NCBI RefSeq assembly: GCF_028682455.1
Contig: NZ_JANHLD010000004.1
Coordinates: 682,001 to 746,000, forward strand
Source of the DNA: Pseudomonas putida
GTDB lineage: Bacteria; Pseudomonadota; Gammaproteobacteria; Pseudomonadales; Pseudomonadaceae
DNA length: 64,000 bases
Direction: 5' to 3'
Notes under the pieces: generated by a model
The model's input: the letters and a program-made list of their open reading frames with translations, nothing else
The model's database searches: none
Told to the model about the DNA's origin: nothing
In this document: piece by piece, positions 1 through 8,742 of the stretch
Numbering within the stretch: the first letter of the stretch is position 1
Layout of the letters: every line of letters starts with the position of its first letter
Translations under genes and position numbers: made by a program

Positions 1-2
1 GT

Positions 3-185
3 TTCGACCAGGAGCTGACCCGCAAGGAGCTGAAAATTCCTGAAGGCTACGCACTGCACGCGGTGGTCGCGATCGGCAAACTGGGCGACAAGGCCACCCT
101 GGCTGAAGCCCTGCAGTCCCGCGAAGAGCCTAGCCCGCGCCGCTCGCTGAGCGAACTGGCGGCCGAGGGTGATTTCTCGCTGTAG
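3..185 (+). CDS. C-terminal end of a nitroreductase-like protein (partial)
   Basis: Only the last 60 codons are inside the window; the frame is open from base 3 to a TAG at 183-185. The visible tail (KIPEGYALHAVVAIGKLGD, then a Ser/Glu-rich end finishing EGDFSL) resembles the C-terminus of Pseudomonas nitroreductase-family flavoproteins, where a YxLHAVVAIGK-type strand closes the fold. No active-site or FMN residues are visible, so the family call is from remembered similarity only. It converges with the dehydrogenase gene on the other strand, and a REP palindrome fills the junction. Confidence 0.5.
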   Translation, partial: FDQELTRKELKIPEGYALHAVVAIGKLGDKATLAEALQSREEPSPRRSLSELAAEGDFSL

Positions 186-188
186 CCG

Positions 189-241
189 ATCGCGGGGCAA
201 ACCCACTCCTACTGCATGTAGGAGCGGGCTTGCCCCGCGAT
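189..241. repeat. REP-type palindrome at a convergent junction
   Basis: Imperfect inverted repeat. The left arm is 189-212 and the right arm 218-241, sharing the core ATCGCGGGGCAA with GTAGGAGCGGGCTTGCCCCG on the other side. It belongs to the same family as the palindromes at 24340-24385 and 27283-27330. Pseudomonas REP elements of this kind are known as extragenic palindromes that can act as terminators, mRNA stabilisers or gyrase sites. Here it separates two convergent genes. Confidence 0.85.
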
Positions 242-248
242 TTTTCAA

Positions 249-1181
249 TCAATAACCACGCACAAAATCCACTTCCCCGCGCAATGCCTCCCCCGCCTGG
301 TACGCCCGAAGGTTCTCGACAAACAACCGCACCATCGCCGTCGGCGAAGTGGGTGCCGAGCTGTGCCCGGTCAGCAGCAGGCCCCAGGCCGTCCAGAACG
401 GATGACGCGCCGGCAGGGGCTCCTGGCGGCAAACATCGATCACCGCGCCGGCCAGGTGCCCCAGTTTCAGGGCTTCGACCAGGTCACCGTCGACCACCGC
501 CACACCGCGACCGGCGTTGATGAACAACGCCTCGGGATTGAAGCGGGCAAACAATGCAGCGTCGTACAGGTCATGGGTGGCCGGGGTGTCGGGCAGCAGG
601 TTGATCACGTAATCGACTTCACCGACCAGGCGCCCCAGCTCGCTCATGGCCGCGACCTCGATAAAGGGCGCTTGTTCACGGGCCTGGCTGGCGATGCCGT
701 AGAGCTTGACACCAAAGGGCAGGAGAAACTCCGCGACGCGCTGGCCGATATCACCGGTACCGACGATCAACGCCCGCCGCCCTTCCAGGGTGCGGCCGGG
801 GCGATCATCCCATTTGCGCTCGACCTGGCTGACCAGGCGCGCCATGACCTCACGCTCATGACCGAGCATGTAGGTCAGCACGTACTCGGCCATCACCTGG
901 CCGAAAATTCCGACTGCGCGAGTCAGGCGATAGTCGCGCTGCACGCCGTCGGCCAGCAGCGGCGTGATTCCGGCCCAGGTCGACTGCAGCCATTGTGGCT
1001 CATGGCCTTGGCGCAGCAGGGTGGCCAGCAGGTCTGGCTGGCCCAGCCAGACATCGCAATCGGCGGCCAGGCGGGTCAGTTCCGCCGAGTCGCCACTGGT
1101 CAGGACATCCACGTCCGGTGCAGCCTCGCGCAGCAGGCGAGCGTAGAGGGCATGGTCCTGTTCGGCGATCAAAACGCGCAT
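249..1181 (-). CDS. D-2-hydroxyacid dehydrogenase (glyoxylate/hydroxypyruvate reductase type)
   Basis: 310 aa, the usual length of the D-isomer-specific 2-hydroxyacid dehydrogenase family, which reduces 2-keto acids such as glyoxylate or hydroxypyruvate with NAD(P)H in the cytoplasm. The nucleotide-binding Rossmann motif GTGDIGQRVAEF lies in the middle. It is followed by the family triad: Arg in INAGRGVAVVDGD, Glu in VCRQEPLP and His in LLTGHSS. The N-terminal third is the split catalytic domain. ATG start at 1181. It is a single gene, convergent with the nitroreductase-like gene and 77 bp downstream of the YcgL gene on the same strand. Substrate cannot be decided from sequence. Confidence 0.85.
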   Translation of the reverse strand: MRVLIAEQDHALYARLLREAAPDVDVLTSGDSAELTRLAADCDVWLGQPDLLATLLRQGHEPQWLQSTWAGITPLLADGVQRDYRLTRAVGIFGQVMAEYVLTYMLGHEREVMARLVSQVERKWDDRPGRTLEGRRALIVGTGDIGQRVAEFLLPFGVKLYGIASQAREQAPFIEVAAMSELGRLVGEVDYVINLLPDTPATHDLYDAALFARFNPEALFINAGRGVAVVDGDLVEALKLGHLAGAVIDVCRQEPLPARHPFWTAWGLLLTGHSSAPTSPTAMVRLFVENLRAYQAGEALRGEVDFVRGY

Positions 1182-1258
1182 GTTCGTTACAACCTTGGCA
1201 GAAACTTCGAAGGCCGCCAGGCCATCGGGCCTGGCGGTATCACATCAGGCAGGTGGAC

Positions 1259-1552
1259 TCAGACCGGGTCGTTGCGGCGCAGCAGTTCTTCGGGCAAGTG
1301 CTCGATGTACTCGTCCTCGAGCGGTGGCATCTGCAGGTGGTAGCCCTGCTGCTCGAGGTTCTCCAGCACCTTGGCGATGTCTTCGCGGGCCAGCTTGCGC
1401 TCCGGGCTCAGCACCAGGTCAAAGGCGTGTACCGGCGTGCCGAAGAACGGCAGCAGGCCTTCGGGAACACGCTCAAGGCCGTCGGCCTTGAGCACGTAGA
1501 GGTACATTTCGTTCTTGCGTGGGCTCTTGTAGATCGAGCAGATGCGTTTCAT
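1259..1552 (-). CDS. YcgL domain protein
   Basis: 97 aa, beginning MKRICSIYKSPRKNEMYLY, a small cytoplasmic protein of the YcgL family, common in gamma-proteobacteria and without an established biochemical role. I start it at 1552 rather than at the upstream Met because this ATG overlaps the TGA of the rnd gene (ATGA), a translational-coupling arrangement, and because the family begins with MKR/MxC at this point. Co-occurrence with rnd is typical of Pseudomonas, which suggests a role linked to RNA processing; that is inference. Confidence 0.9.
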   Translation of the reverse strand: MKRICSIYKSPRKNEMYLYVLKADGLERVPEGLLPFFGTPVHAFDLVLSPERKLAREDIAKVLENLEQQGYHLQMPPLEDEYIEHLPEELLRRNDPV

Positions 1553-2682
1553 GTTTGTTCTCCAGCGCTGGCCAGGCAATCGAGCAGCGCTTGCCCCATC
1601 CGCTCACGGCGCCAGCCGCGCAGCGAATCGGGTAGTTGATAAGGTCCGTTGGGGTAGCCGCTCTTGAGCAGCAACTCGAGGATTTTCTTGCGCAGCATCA
1701 GCTCGGGGGCGATGTTCAGGCGCTCGGCCTCGGCCTGGCCAATGGCGCGCAGCTGCTTGAGCAGCGCCGAGGCCTCGATTGGCAACGGCTCTGGCAGTGC
1801 CGCTGGCCACTGCTCAGGTGGCAGGCTGGCGGCCTGCTTGATCAGCTCGAGGAGGAACTCGCCGTCCTGGCGGATGGTGCGCGGATGCATGTCTTCGATT
1901 TTCGCCAGCGCCGACAGCGTCTGCGGCTGGGTCTTGGCCATGGGCCACAGGGCATTCTCGCGCAGGATGCGGTTGCGCGGCAGGTCGCGGGCACGGGCTT
2001 CGCGCTCGCGCCAGGCACACAACTCGCGCAGCACCGCCAACTGGGCGCGGGACAGCTTCCAGGCCAGCTTGGCGTCGCGGTACAACTCGTTGGGATCGGT
2101 CTCGCGGCGCAGCTGGGCAACCAGCTCGGCGCCATCTTCCAGCACCCAGGCGTTCTTTTCGTCCGACAACTGCGGGCGCAGGCGCTCGTACAGCTCGGCC
2201 AGGTGCACGGCGTCTTCGGCGGCGTAGCTGACCTGGGTCTCGGACAACGGGCGCTGCAGCCAGTCCGAGCGGGTTTCACCCTTGGGCAGCTCGATACCGA
2301 GCACTTCCTGGACCAGGCGCGAATAGCCCATGGAGAAGCCCAGGTTCAGATAGCCGGCGGCCAGTTGGGTGTCGAACAGCGGCGACGGCAGGCTGCCGGT
2401 CAGGCGCGACAGCACTTCGAGGTCTTCGCTGCAGGCATGCAGCACCTTGATCACCTGGGGGTCTTCGAGCAGCTCGGCCAGTGGCTGCCAGTTGCCGACC
2501 CGCAGCGGGTCGATCAGGTAGGCACGTGCCCCGTCGCCGACCTGGATCAAACCGGCAATCGGATAAAAGGTATCAACCCGCATGAACTCGGTGTCGAGTG
2601 CCACGAAGGGCAGCTTGCGCCACTGCAGACAGTGTTCAGCCAGGCTGCTGTCGTCGCAAATCCAGTGAATATCGATGGCCAC
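1549..2682 (-). CDS. rnd: ribonuclease D
   Basis: 377 aa 3'-5' exoribonuclease that trims tRNA and other structured RNA 3' ends. The DEDD exonuclease motifs are visible: ExoI in VALDTEFMRVDTFYP near the N-terminus, ExoII in HACSEDLEVL, and ExoIII in YAAEDAVHL. An HRDC-type helical domain follows (ELCAWREREARARDLPRNRI). I place the start at the GTG at 2682 (VAIDIHWICDD), which has GGGAG about 8 nt upstream and matches the usual N-terminus; a longer frame reaches 2730 but adds an unrelated segment. The stop overlaps the start of the YcgL gene. Confidence 0.95.
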   Translation of the reverse strand: MAIDIHWICDDSSLAEHCLQWRKLPFVALDTEFMRVDTFYPIAGLIQVGDGARAYLIDPLRVGNWQPLAELLEDPQVIKVLHACSEDLEVLSRLTGSLPSPLFDTQLAAGYLNLGFSMGYSRLVQEVLGIELPKGETRSDWLQRPLSETQVSYAAEDAVHLAELYERLRPQLSDEKNAWVLEDGAELVAQLRRETDPNELYRDAKLAWKLSRAQLAVLRELCAWREREARARDLPRNRILRENALWPMAKTQPQTLSALAKIEDMHPRTIRQDGEFLLELIKQAASLPPEQWPAALPEPLPIEASALLKQLRAIGQAEAERLNIAPELMLRKKILELLLKSGYPNGPYQLPDSLRGWRRERMGQALLDCLASAGEQT

Positions 2683-2781
2683 AAGGCTCTCCCACAAACA
2701 ATGGCGCGCAGTATATACGGCGCAGGCCACTGCCGGGAAACCACTCGACTACTGCAAAGGCCTGCGCGCCTGCGCGGGTTC

Positions 2782-4416
2782 TCAATGGCTGGCCAGGGCC
2801 GGATGGCACGAGGCGAACAGGTCCAGTTGCGGGTCGTAGACCGAGGTACGTACCTGCAACAGGCCGAGCATGGAGTGGAACAGGTTGTCCTGGCTCAACG
2901 GCTCGTCGCGGTTTCTGTTCAGGCAGTCGGTATCGACGCCGAACGCCTGGCGGTAGTTGTCGGAGAACCAGGCCAGCATCGGTACGTGCTTCTGCTGTTC
3001 CGGCGCCAGCATGTACGGGGTGCCATGCAGGAACAGGTTGTACTCGCCCAGGGATTCGCCATGGTCGGACAGGTAGAGCATCGCAGTGTCGACCTTGTCC
3101 TGCTTGCTGCGCAGGATGTCAATCAGCGACGCCAGGACGTGGTCGGTGTAGACCAGCGTGTTGTCGTAGGCGTTGACGATGCTTTGTTCGCTGCACTGGT
3201 TCAACGCATTGCTTGGGCACACCGGGGTAAAGCGCTCGTACTGCATCGGGTAGCGCCTGAAGTACTCGGGGCCATGGCTGCCCATCTGGTGCAGCACCAG
3301 CACGGTATCCTGCTGCAGGTTGTCGATCATCTCGGCCAACCCCTTCAGGAGGATCTCGTCGTGGCACTCGCTGCTGGTGCATAGCGCAGGGTCCTTGAGA
3401 TTACTGACATCCTCGAACTGCACCCGGTCGCAGGTACCCTTGCACCCGGACTGATTGTCACGCCAGCGCACCGCCAGCCCAGCCCGCTGCAGCACATCCA
3501 GCAAGCCCTCCTGGTTCTTGGCCTGGGTGGCCTGGTAATCCTTGCGGGTGAGGTTGGAGAACATGCATGGCACCGACACTGCGGTTTCGGTACCGCAGGA
3601 GTGCACATCGCTGAACGCAATCAGCCCGGCTTCCTTGCTCAGCTCGGGCGTGGTGTCGCGGTCGTAGCCCAGCAGGCCGAAATTCGCAGCTCGGGCACTC
3701 TCCCCCACCACCAGCACGGTCAGGGATTTGCGTGAATGCTGCTGCCAGGCGAGCTCACGCTGGGCATCCTCACCGACTTTGACGAACGGTTTGGCAGCGG
3801 TACCGATCCGCTCGCCGACATACCCGAAGGAGGCGCCCACCACATTGCTGGGCACCAGCATCAGGCGGATCTCGTGATGATTGCGAAATAGCGAGGCAAG
3901 CCCCTGGTAGTTGGCCAGGGCGACCACGCCAAGCAGCGCCACCGAAGCGCCGCCCGCAAGTAATTTGTACAGCAACTCGCGGTACCAGGCCCTGTATTGG
4001 ATCGGGGTATTGTAGAGCACGACCGACGGCACTACGCCCAGTATCAAAAGATAAGCAAATAATTTGACCGAGAGCAGATCCATTACTTCAGCAGTATTGG
4101 TTTCTGCAGTATTGCGCAACATACCCACATCAATAAGTACGCCATACTGGCTCATGAAGTAAGCGGCACTGGCACTGACCATGAACAATGTAATCAATAG
4201 CGGTTTCAAGACCCCCTTGAAAGCGACCAGGGTCAAGATCAGATTGAAGGCGCAGAAGATCAGTACGGCAAAGGCCAGGCGCAGGAATATACCTGATACG
4301 CCAGGCTGTACAACGCTGGATAAATGTTGCCAGAGTACCGAATTGAAGCCGATGAGCAGATAAAGACTGGCTAACAACGTGACCCATTCGGCCCGCAGCG
4401 GTTTGACCTTGAACAT
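2782..4416 (-). CDS. eptA: lipid A phosphoethanolamine transferase (EptA-type)
   Basis: 544 aa inner-membrane enzyme that transfers phosphoethanolamine from phosphatidylethanolamine to lipid A phosphate, lowering the negative charge of the outer membrane and giving polymyxin tolerance. Residues 10-175 hold about five membrane helices. The periplasmic sulfatase-fold domain follows, with VVGESARAANFGLLGY (metal ligand Glu near 239), the nucleophile loop CGTETAVSVPCMFSNL (Thr 276-278) and YLSDHGESLGE with the C-terminal metal ligands. Paired cysteines in the periplasmic part fit the disulfide-rich EptA fold. No PmrAB-type regulator is adjacent. The related transferases EptB/EptC or CptA cannot be fully excluded. 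Confidence 0.9.
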   Translation of the reverse strand: MFKVKPLRAEWVTLLASLYLLIGFNSVLWQHLSSVVQPGVSGIFLRLAFAVLIFCAFNLILTLVAFKGVLKPLLITLFMVSASAAYFMSQYGVLIDVGMLRNTAETNTAEVMDLLSVKLFAYLLILGVVPSVVLYNTPIQYRAWYRELLYKLLAGGASVALLGVVALANYQGLASLFRNHHEIRLMLVPSNVVGASFGYVGERIGTAAKPFVKVGEDAQRELAWQQHSRKSLTVLVVGESARAANFGLLGYDRDTTPELSKEAGLIAFSDVHSCGTETAVSVPCMFSNLTRKDYQATQAKNQEGLLDVLQRAGLAVRWRDNQSGCKGTCDRVQFEDVSNLKDPALCTSSECHDEILLKGLAEMIDNLQQDTVLVLHQMGSHGPEYFRRYPMQYERFTPVCPSNALNQCSEQSIVNAYDNTLVYTDHVLASLIDILRSKQDKVDTAMLYLSDHGESLGEYNLFLHGTPYMLAPEQQKHVPMLAWFSDNYRQAFGVDTDCLNRNRDEPLSQDNLFHSMLGLLQVRTSVYDPQLDLFASCHPALASH

Positions 4417-4510
4417 GGCGCTTCACTTGATTGATCGTCGGGAACAGTGCCGTTGCGGCACCACCTTGAAACAACCCGGACTTTAAGTAGCGCGCCATCA
4501 ATTTTTCGTG

Positions 4511-4542
4511 AAAAAGACGCCAACGTTTAATGCTTTGGCGTC
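4511..4542 (-). terminator. Rho-independent terminator after the tautomerase gene
   Basis: Read on the minus strand, the arms GACGCCAA (4542-4535) and TTGGCGTC (4523-4516) form a stem and are followed directly by TTTTTC. It lies 45 bp past the stop of the minus-strand CHMI-like gene. Confidence 0.8.
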
Positions 4543-4587
4543 AACTTTATCATGACATTTTTTTCACATTACTTATGCCGCGCGTAG

Positions 4588-4953
4588 TTAACCCGGCCGG
4601 TGAATCTTCGAATAAGAATCACGCTCGATATCGAGTACCTCGACGCACAACTGGATGTCCAGCCCCGCACGCGCCGGGATGGCCTCCTTGAGCACCTCCA
4701 GCAAGCTGGCCGACAACTGGCGCTTAACCTCGGGCGAGCGCCCGCTGAGGATGGCAAGCCTGGCATGGGCAAACGCCCGCTCGCCAGGAGCAATGCCGAC
4801 CCGGTAGCCGGAAAAGACGGCGGCGCGGCTCTTGATATCCAGTTCGTCGGCGAACTGGCCACTGCCCACCAGCGCATGGTTCAGGCGCAGCAGCAGGCGG
4901 TCGACGTCCAGGTCACGCAGGTTGTCGCTGTATTCCACATTGAGGTGAGGCAT
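4588..4953 (-). CDS. 5-carboxymethyl-2-hydroxymuconate delta-isomerase family tautomerase
   Basis: 121 aa, starting MPHLNVEYSDNL. After Met removal the N-terminal Pro would be the catalytic base typical of the tautomerase superfamily. Length and overall pattern (ARLAILSGRS, then VLKEAI and IQLCVEVLDIERDSY) match the CHMI (HpaF-like) family, which isomerises a homoprotocatechuate-pathway intermediate. No other hpa genes are nearby, so the physiological substrate is uncertain; many Pseudomonas carry this gene alone. It has its own terminator downstream. Confidence 0.85.
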   Translation of the reverse strand: MPHLNVEYSDNLRDLDVDRLLLRLNHALVGSGQFADELDIKSRAAVFSGYRVGIAPGERAFAHARLAILSGRSPEVKRQLSASLLEVLKEAIPARAGLDIQLCVEVLDIERDSYSKIHRPG

Positions 4954-5070
4954 GGCAGGGGATCCTTGGTGGGCAGATGACGCGACAGACTACCGCAGCC
5001 CCGAAACCCGGCAAAGACGACTATCCTCTAAGTTCATGACTTCCACCCCAAACCCCGGAGAGGTGAAGAA

Positions 5071-5298
5071 ATGCCGGTCAAGCACGATTTGCTCGCAGAC
5101 TTGAACATGACCAAAGAGGCGTTCGACGCCAAGAAAAAAACCGACACGCGGCTCAGCGAGCTGCATGAAAAGTACAATGCCATCGACACCGAGGTGGTCA
5201 AGGCAGAGAGCAGCAGCGCCACCGACGACCAGATCACCCAACTGCGCAAAAAGCGCCTGTTGATCAAAGACGAAATCGTCGCTCACGTAAAATCGTAG
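5071..5298 (+). CDS. YdcH/DUF465 family small protein
   Basis: 75 aa, highly charged and probably a helical hairpin (coiled coil), beginning MPVKHDLLADLNMTKEAF and ending EIVAHVKS. It matches the DUF465 (YdcH) family of small cytosolic proteins of unknown function. A strong ribosome site, GGAGAGGTGAAGAAATG, fixes the start. A perfect terminator follows the stop, so it is a single-gene transcript. Confidence 0.9.
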   Translation: MPVKHDLLADLNMTKEAFDAKKKTDTRLSELHEKYNAIDTEVVKAESSSATDDQITQLRKKRLLIKDEIVAHVKS

Positions 5299-5316
5299 CG
5301 CCCCGCAGAACAGTAG

Positions 5317-5349
5317 AAAGCCCCGCAGTTCGCTGCGGGGCTTTTGTTT
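5317..5349 (+). terminator. Rho-independent terminator after ydcH-like gene
   Basis: The stem AAAGCCCCGCAG (5317-5328), a TTCG tetraloop and CTGCGGGGCTTT (5333-5344) are followed by TTTGTTT. It lies just past the YdcH-like gene and also faces the end of the convergent dioxygenase gene, so it may serve both. Confidence 0.9.
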
Positions 5350-5364
5350 AGGCGATCCCGGACT

Positions 5365-6168
5365 TCAGCTTCGCGCCCAGACCACCGGGAACCAGTCTTC
5401 GCGCATGCGATCGCCGGTCTGCAGGTCGATTCCGGGAAACGGTGGCGAGGTGCGCCCCGGGCGCTGCACATAGCGCACGTCATCGCCCATGAAACGGGTC
5501 GAGAACGCTCGCCGACGGTTGCCACCAATATTGCCGGCGGCGCCATGCACGGTGCGAAAATCGAAGACCACCGCATCGCCCGGCTCAAGTTCGGGCGAAA
5601 GGATTTCGTACTCGCCGTTCTCCACATCCGGCATGTCCATGAACAGGCTTTCACCGGATCCTGCATCGGTTGCGCCGTAGAAGTCCTTGTTACTGGCCCA
5701 GCTCTTGGGGCGCACAGGCTTTGGCCAGCGATGCGAGCCCAGCACCACGCTCAGGGTGTTGTGACGGGTGACCGGGTCCAGCGGAATCCAGTAACTGGCG
5801 GTCTGCTGGCCATCGACGCAGTAGTACGGCAGGTCCTGGTGCCAGGGCGTCGGCTTGGAGGTACCCGGTTCCTTGACCAGAATGTGCTCATGGAACACCT
5901 GCACTTCCCGGGACTGCATCAGGTCGCCGGCAATCGCCGCGGCCGGCGAGTTCAGGACAAAGTCGGTGAACGCCGGAATGCGCTGCCAGTTGCAGTAGTC
6001 CTCGAAAAAGCGTCCGCCTTCGCCACTGCCCACGTTCTCGATGGCAAAGGCACTGGGGGCGGCCAGGTTCTGTTCAAACCCTTCGCGCAAGCGCTCGATC
6101 CAGTCGCGAAACACACCGCGCAGCACGATTGCACCATCACGTTGGAATTGTTCGATATCGGCATTCAT
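5365..6168 (-). CDS. phytanoyl-CoA dioxygenase (PhyH) family protein
   Basis: 267 aa non-haem Fe(II)/2-oxoglutarate oxygenase. The iron triad is visible as H110-Q-D112 in PTPWHQDLPYY and His208 in DFRTVHGAAGN; Arg in the following NRRRAFSTRF is placed to hold 2-oxoglutarate. The start at 6168 (MNADIEQFQRDGAIVL) is chosen because the family begins with this helix and FxxDGxxxLRG strand; GAGAGGA lies about 9 nt upstream. Bacterial members hydroxylate diverse small molecules, so the substrate is unknown. A ProY-like permease starts divergently 200 bp away, hinting at an amino-acid-derived substrate. Confidence 0.88.
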   Translation of the reverse strand: MNADIEQFQRDGAIVLRGVFRDWIERLREGFEQNLAAPSAFAIENVGSGEGGRFFEDYCNWQRIPAFTDFVLNSPAAAIAGDLMQSREVQVFHEHILVKEPGTSKPTPWHQDLPYYCVDGQQTASYWIPLDPVTRHNTLSVVLGSHRWPKPVRPKSWASNKDFYGATDAGSGESLFMDMPDVENGEYEILSPELEPGDAVVFDFRTVHGAAGNIGGNRRRAFSTRFMGDDVRYVQRPGRTSPPFPGIDLQTGDRMREDWFPVVWARS

Positions 6169-6372
6169 GGGGGGCAGTCCTCTCTTGTTGTAATGGCCAA
6201 AAGTATTGGACCCTGCCCGCCGCCGGTAAACGACACTTTGCCTATTCGCCACTATCAGCATTCTGTATGACCCGGCTTATTGTCAGGCCCGCCAATTGGC
6301 CGGTTAATAGCCTTGCCTGTCTCCTTCGGCGCCTTGCCACTGAACAATAAGAACAATGAGGGGTTACCTGGG

Positions 6373-7776
6373 ATGAACGATAACAATACCGCCTTGCGGC
6401 GAGGTCTGAGTACCCGCCATATCCGTTTCATGGCGCTCGGGTCGGCCATTGGCACCGGGCTGTTCTATGGCTCGGCCTCGGCCATCAAGCTGGCTGGGCC
6501 GTCTGTACTGCTGGCCTACCTGATTGGCGGCGCGGCGATCTACATGATGATGCGCGCCCTGGGCGAAATGGCCGTGCGCAACCCGGTGTCCGGCTCCTTC
6601 GGCCAATACGCCAGCCAGTACCTGGGGCGTTTTCCGGGCTTTCTCACCGGTTGGAGCTATGCCTTCTCGATGCTCGTGGTGTGCCTTGCGGACGTCACCG
6701 CCTTCGGCGTGTACATGAGCTTCTGGTTTCCCGAGACGCCACGCTGGATCTGGGTGCTGGGCATCGTGTTCTTCATCGGCGCCTTGAACCTGTGCAGCGT
6801 CAAAGTGTTCGGCGAGCTGGAGTTCTGGCTGTCATTGCTCAAGGTCACCGCGATTGTGTCGATGATCCTGGCGGGGGCGGCGGTGCTGATGTTCGGCATC
6901 CAACTGGGCGGCTCCGCCGAACAAGTGGCGACGATCAGCAACCTGTGGAGCCATGGTGGCTTCTTCCCCAATGGCGTGAGCGGCATGATTGCCTCGTTTG
7001 CCGTGGTGATGTTCGCCTTCGGCGGGGTCGAGATGATCGGTATCACCGCGGGCGAGGCCAAGGACCCTCAGCGGGTCATCCCCAAGGCGATCAACTCGGT
7101 GCCGCTGCGCATCCTGCTGTTCTACGTGTTCACCCTGTTCGTGCTCATGTCGATCTACCCCTGGACCCGCATTGGCAGCGAAGGCAGCCCCTTCGTGCAG
7201 ATCTTCAGCGGCTTGGGCATCGGCTCTGCAGCCACCCTGCTGAACATCGTGGTGATCTCGGCTGCCGTGTCGGCGATCAACAGCGACATCTTCGCCGCCG
7301 GGCGCATGATGTACGGCATGGCCCAGAACGGTCAGGCCCCTTCTGGCTTCTCGCGCCTGTCACGCTTCGGCGTGCCGTGGATGACCGTGGTGGTCATGGG
7401 CGCGGCGCTGTTGTTCGGGGTAGTGCTCAACTACCTGGCGCCAGAGAACCTGTTCCTGATCCTGGCCGCGGTGGTGACCTTCTCGATAGTCTGGGTATGG
7501 TTGATGATCCTGCTGTCGCAGATGGTGATGCGCCGTGGCATGAGCCGCGAGGAAGTGGCCAAGCTGCACTTCCCGGTCCCTCTCTGGCCCGTAGGTCCGG
7601 CCTGCGCGGCGGCATTCATGCTGTTCATCTTCGGCGTGCTGGCCTGGTTCCCGGACACCCGCATGGCGCTGTATGTCGGCATCGGCTGGCTGGCCTTGCT
7701 GTCGCTGGGCTACTGGCTGTTCGTCGCTCGCCAAGCCAAGGCACTGGTCGCAGCGCCGGGGCCGGTCAACAGTTGA
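6373..7776 (+). CDS. proY: ProY-like amino acid permease (AAT family)
   Basis: 467 aa, 12 predicted membrane helices, proton-coupled amino acid uptake across the inner membrane. The N-terminus RGLSTRHIRFMALGSAIGTG and the central GITAGEAKDPQRVIPKAINS are hallmarks of the AAT subfamily of APC transporters. The protein tracks E. coli ProY closely along its length as I remember it. Start at 6373 (MNDNNTALRRG); the frame extends upstream, but the added residues are not family-like. Divergent from the PhyH dioxygenase and convergent with the LysR gene, whose stop codon lies 1 bp away. Proline is the best guess; aromatic or GABA uptake is possible. Confidence 0.85.
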   Translation: MNDNNTALRRGLSTRHIRFMALGSAIGTGLFYGSASAIKLAGPSVLLAYLIGGAAIYMMMRALGEMAVRNPVSGSFGQYASQYLGRFPGFLTGWSYAFSMLVVCLADVTAFGVYMSFWFPETPRWIWVLGIVFFIGALNLCSVKVFGELEFWLSLLKVTAIVSMILAGAAVLMFGIQLGGSAEQVATISNLWSHGGFFPNGVSGMIASFAVVMFAFGGVEMIGITAGEAKDPQRVIPKAINSVPLRILLFYVFTLFVLMSIYPWTRIGSEGSPFVQIFSGLGIGSAATLLNIVVISAAVSAINSDIFAAGRMMYGMAQNGQAPSGFSRLSRFGVPWMTVVVMGAALLFGVVLNYLAPENLFLILAAVVTFSIVWVWLMILLSQMVMRRGMSREEVAKLHFPVPLWPVGPACAAAFMLFIFGVLAWFPDTRMALYVGIGWLALLSLGYWLFVARQAKALVAAPGPVNS

Positions 7777-7777
7777 T

Positions 7778-8674
7778 CTAGGCAGGAAACTGCTGGCTGG
7801 CCCACTCCAGGAATGCCTGCGCGACCGCCGAGGGGCGCATGGCACTGGACTGGGCCAGCACCACCGGCTGCGGGCTCACCGTCTCCAGCAACGGGCGGCA
7901 GGCCAACGGCTTGCCGTCATAGCTGCAATCGCTCACCGGGCGCGTGCACGACAACGCCACACCGTAGCCATGGGCGACCAACCCGCGCTGCATCTCGAAG
8001 GTCTGGGTCAATTGCAGGGCGGCAGGTTGCAGGTCGTGAGCCCAGAACAACGAGAGAAAATACTCTCGGGTTCTGGAGATGTCCTCGAGGATCAGGCATT
8101 CGGCGGCCAGGTCTACCAGCGACACCTTGTCCTGCAAGGCCAGGGGATGATCGGCTGGCAACAGTGCGTAAGGTGTCAGTTGTGCCAGCACACGCTTCTC
8201 GATGGGCGAATCGAGCCCTACATCGTACGTCAGCGCAAGTTCTGCCTTGCCATCTCCCAGCCTGCGGTTCACCTCGGCAAGATCGGCTTCGAACAAGGTG
8301 ATGCTGACATCGGGATAGCGTTGGCGAAACCCGCTCAGCAGCCGTGGCGCGTAGTACGGCCCAAGGTCCTGGAAGCAGATGAGGCTCAAGGCTCCGCGCA
8401 AGCTGGCTTGCTGCTCGCCGGGGCCGCTGATGGCCGTAGCCATGTCGAGGATGCCGCGCGCCTGCTCCAACAGCTTGCGCCCGGCCGGGGTCAACTCCAG
8501 GCCGCGACTGACCTGGCGATGGAAGAGTTTTTCACCGAGGATCGACTCCAGCTGCGACAGCGCCAGCGAGACTGACGGCTGGGAGATGTGCTTGGCCCGC
8601 GCTGCCGCACTGACACTGCCCTGCTCGGCGGCAGCGACGAAATACTCCAACTGGCGTAAGGTGAAACCGATCAT
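7778..8674 (-). CDS. LysR family transcriptional regulator
   Basis: 298 aa. The N-terminal winged helix-turn-helix is clear (TLRQLEYFVAAAEQGSVSAA, then HISQPSVSLALSQLE). The periplasmic-binding-protein-like effector domain follows (LSLICFQDLGPYY, then a YALLPADHPLA segment). Start at 8674 (MIGFTLRQLEYF). It lies 68 bp downstream of the AGCS symporter on the same strand, so it may be read through from that gene and may regulate it or the adjacent permease and dioxygenase; this is inference from position. Confidence 0.92.
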   Translation of the reverse strand: MIGFTLRQLEYFVAAAEQGSVSAAARAKHISQPSVSLALSQLESILGEKLFHRQVSRGLELTPAGRKLLEQARGILDMATAISGPGEQQASLRGALSLICFQDLGPYYAPRLLSGFRQRYPDVSITLFEADLAEVNRRLGDGKAELALTYDVGLDSPIEKRVLAQLTPYALLPADHPLALQDKVSLVDLAAECLILEDISRTREYFLSLFWAHDLQPAALQLTQTFEMQRGLVAHGYGVALSCTRPVSDCSYDGKPLACRPLLETVSPQPVVLAQSSAMRPSAVAQAFLEWASQQFPA

Positions 8675-8742
8675 CGCAAATGCCCCGGGTGATGGTGTCG
8701 GGGCATTATGGCCCATCGCGGGGCACAACGGCCCTTCAACGA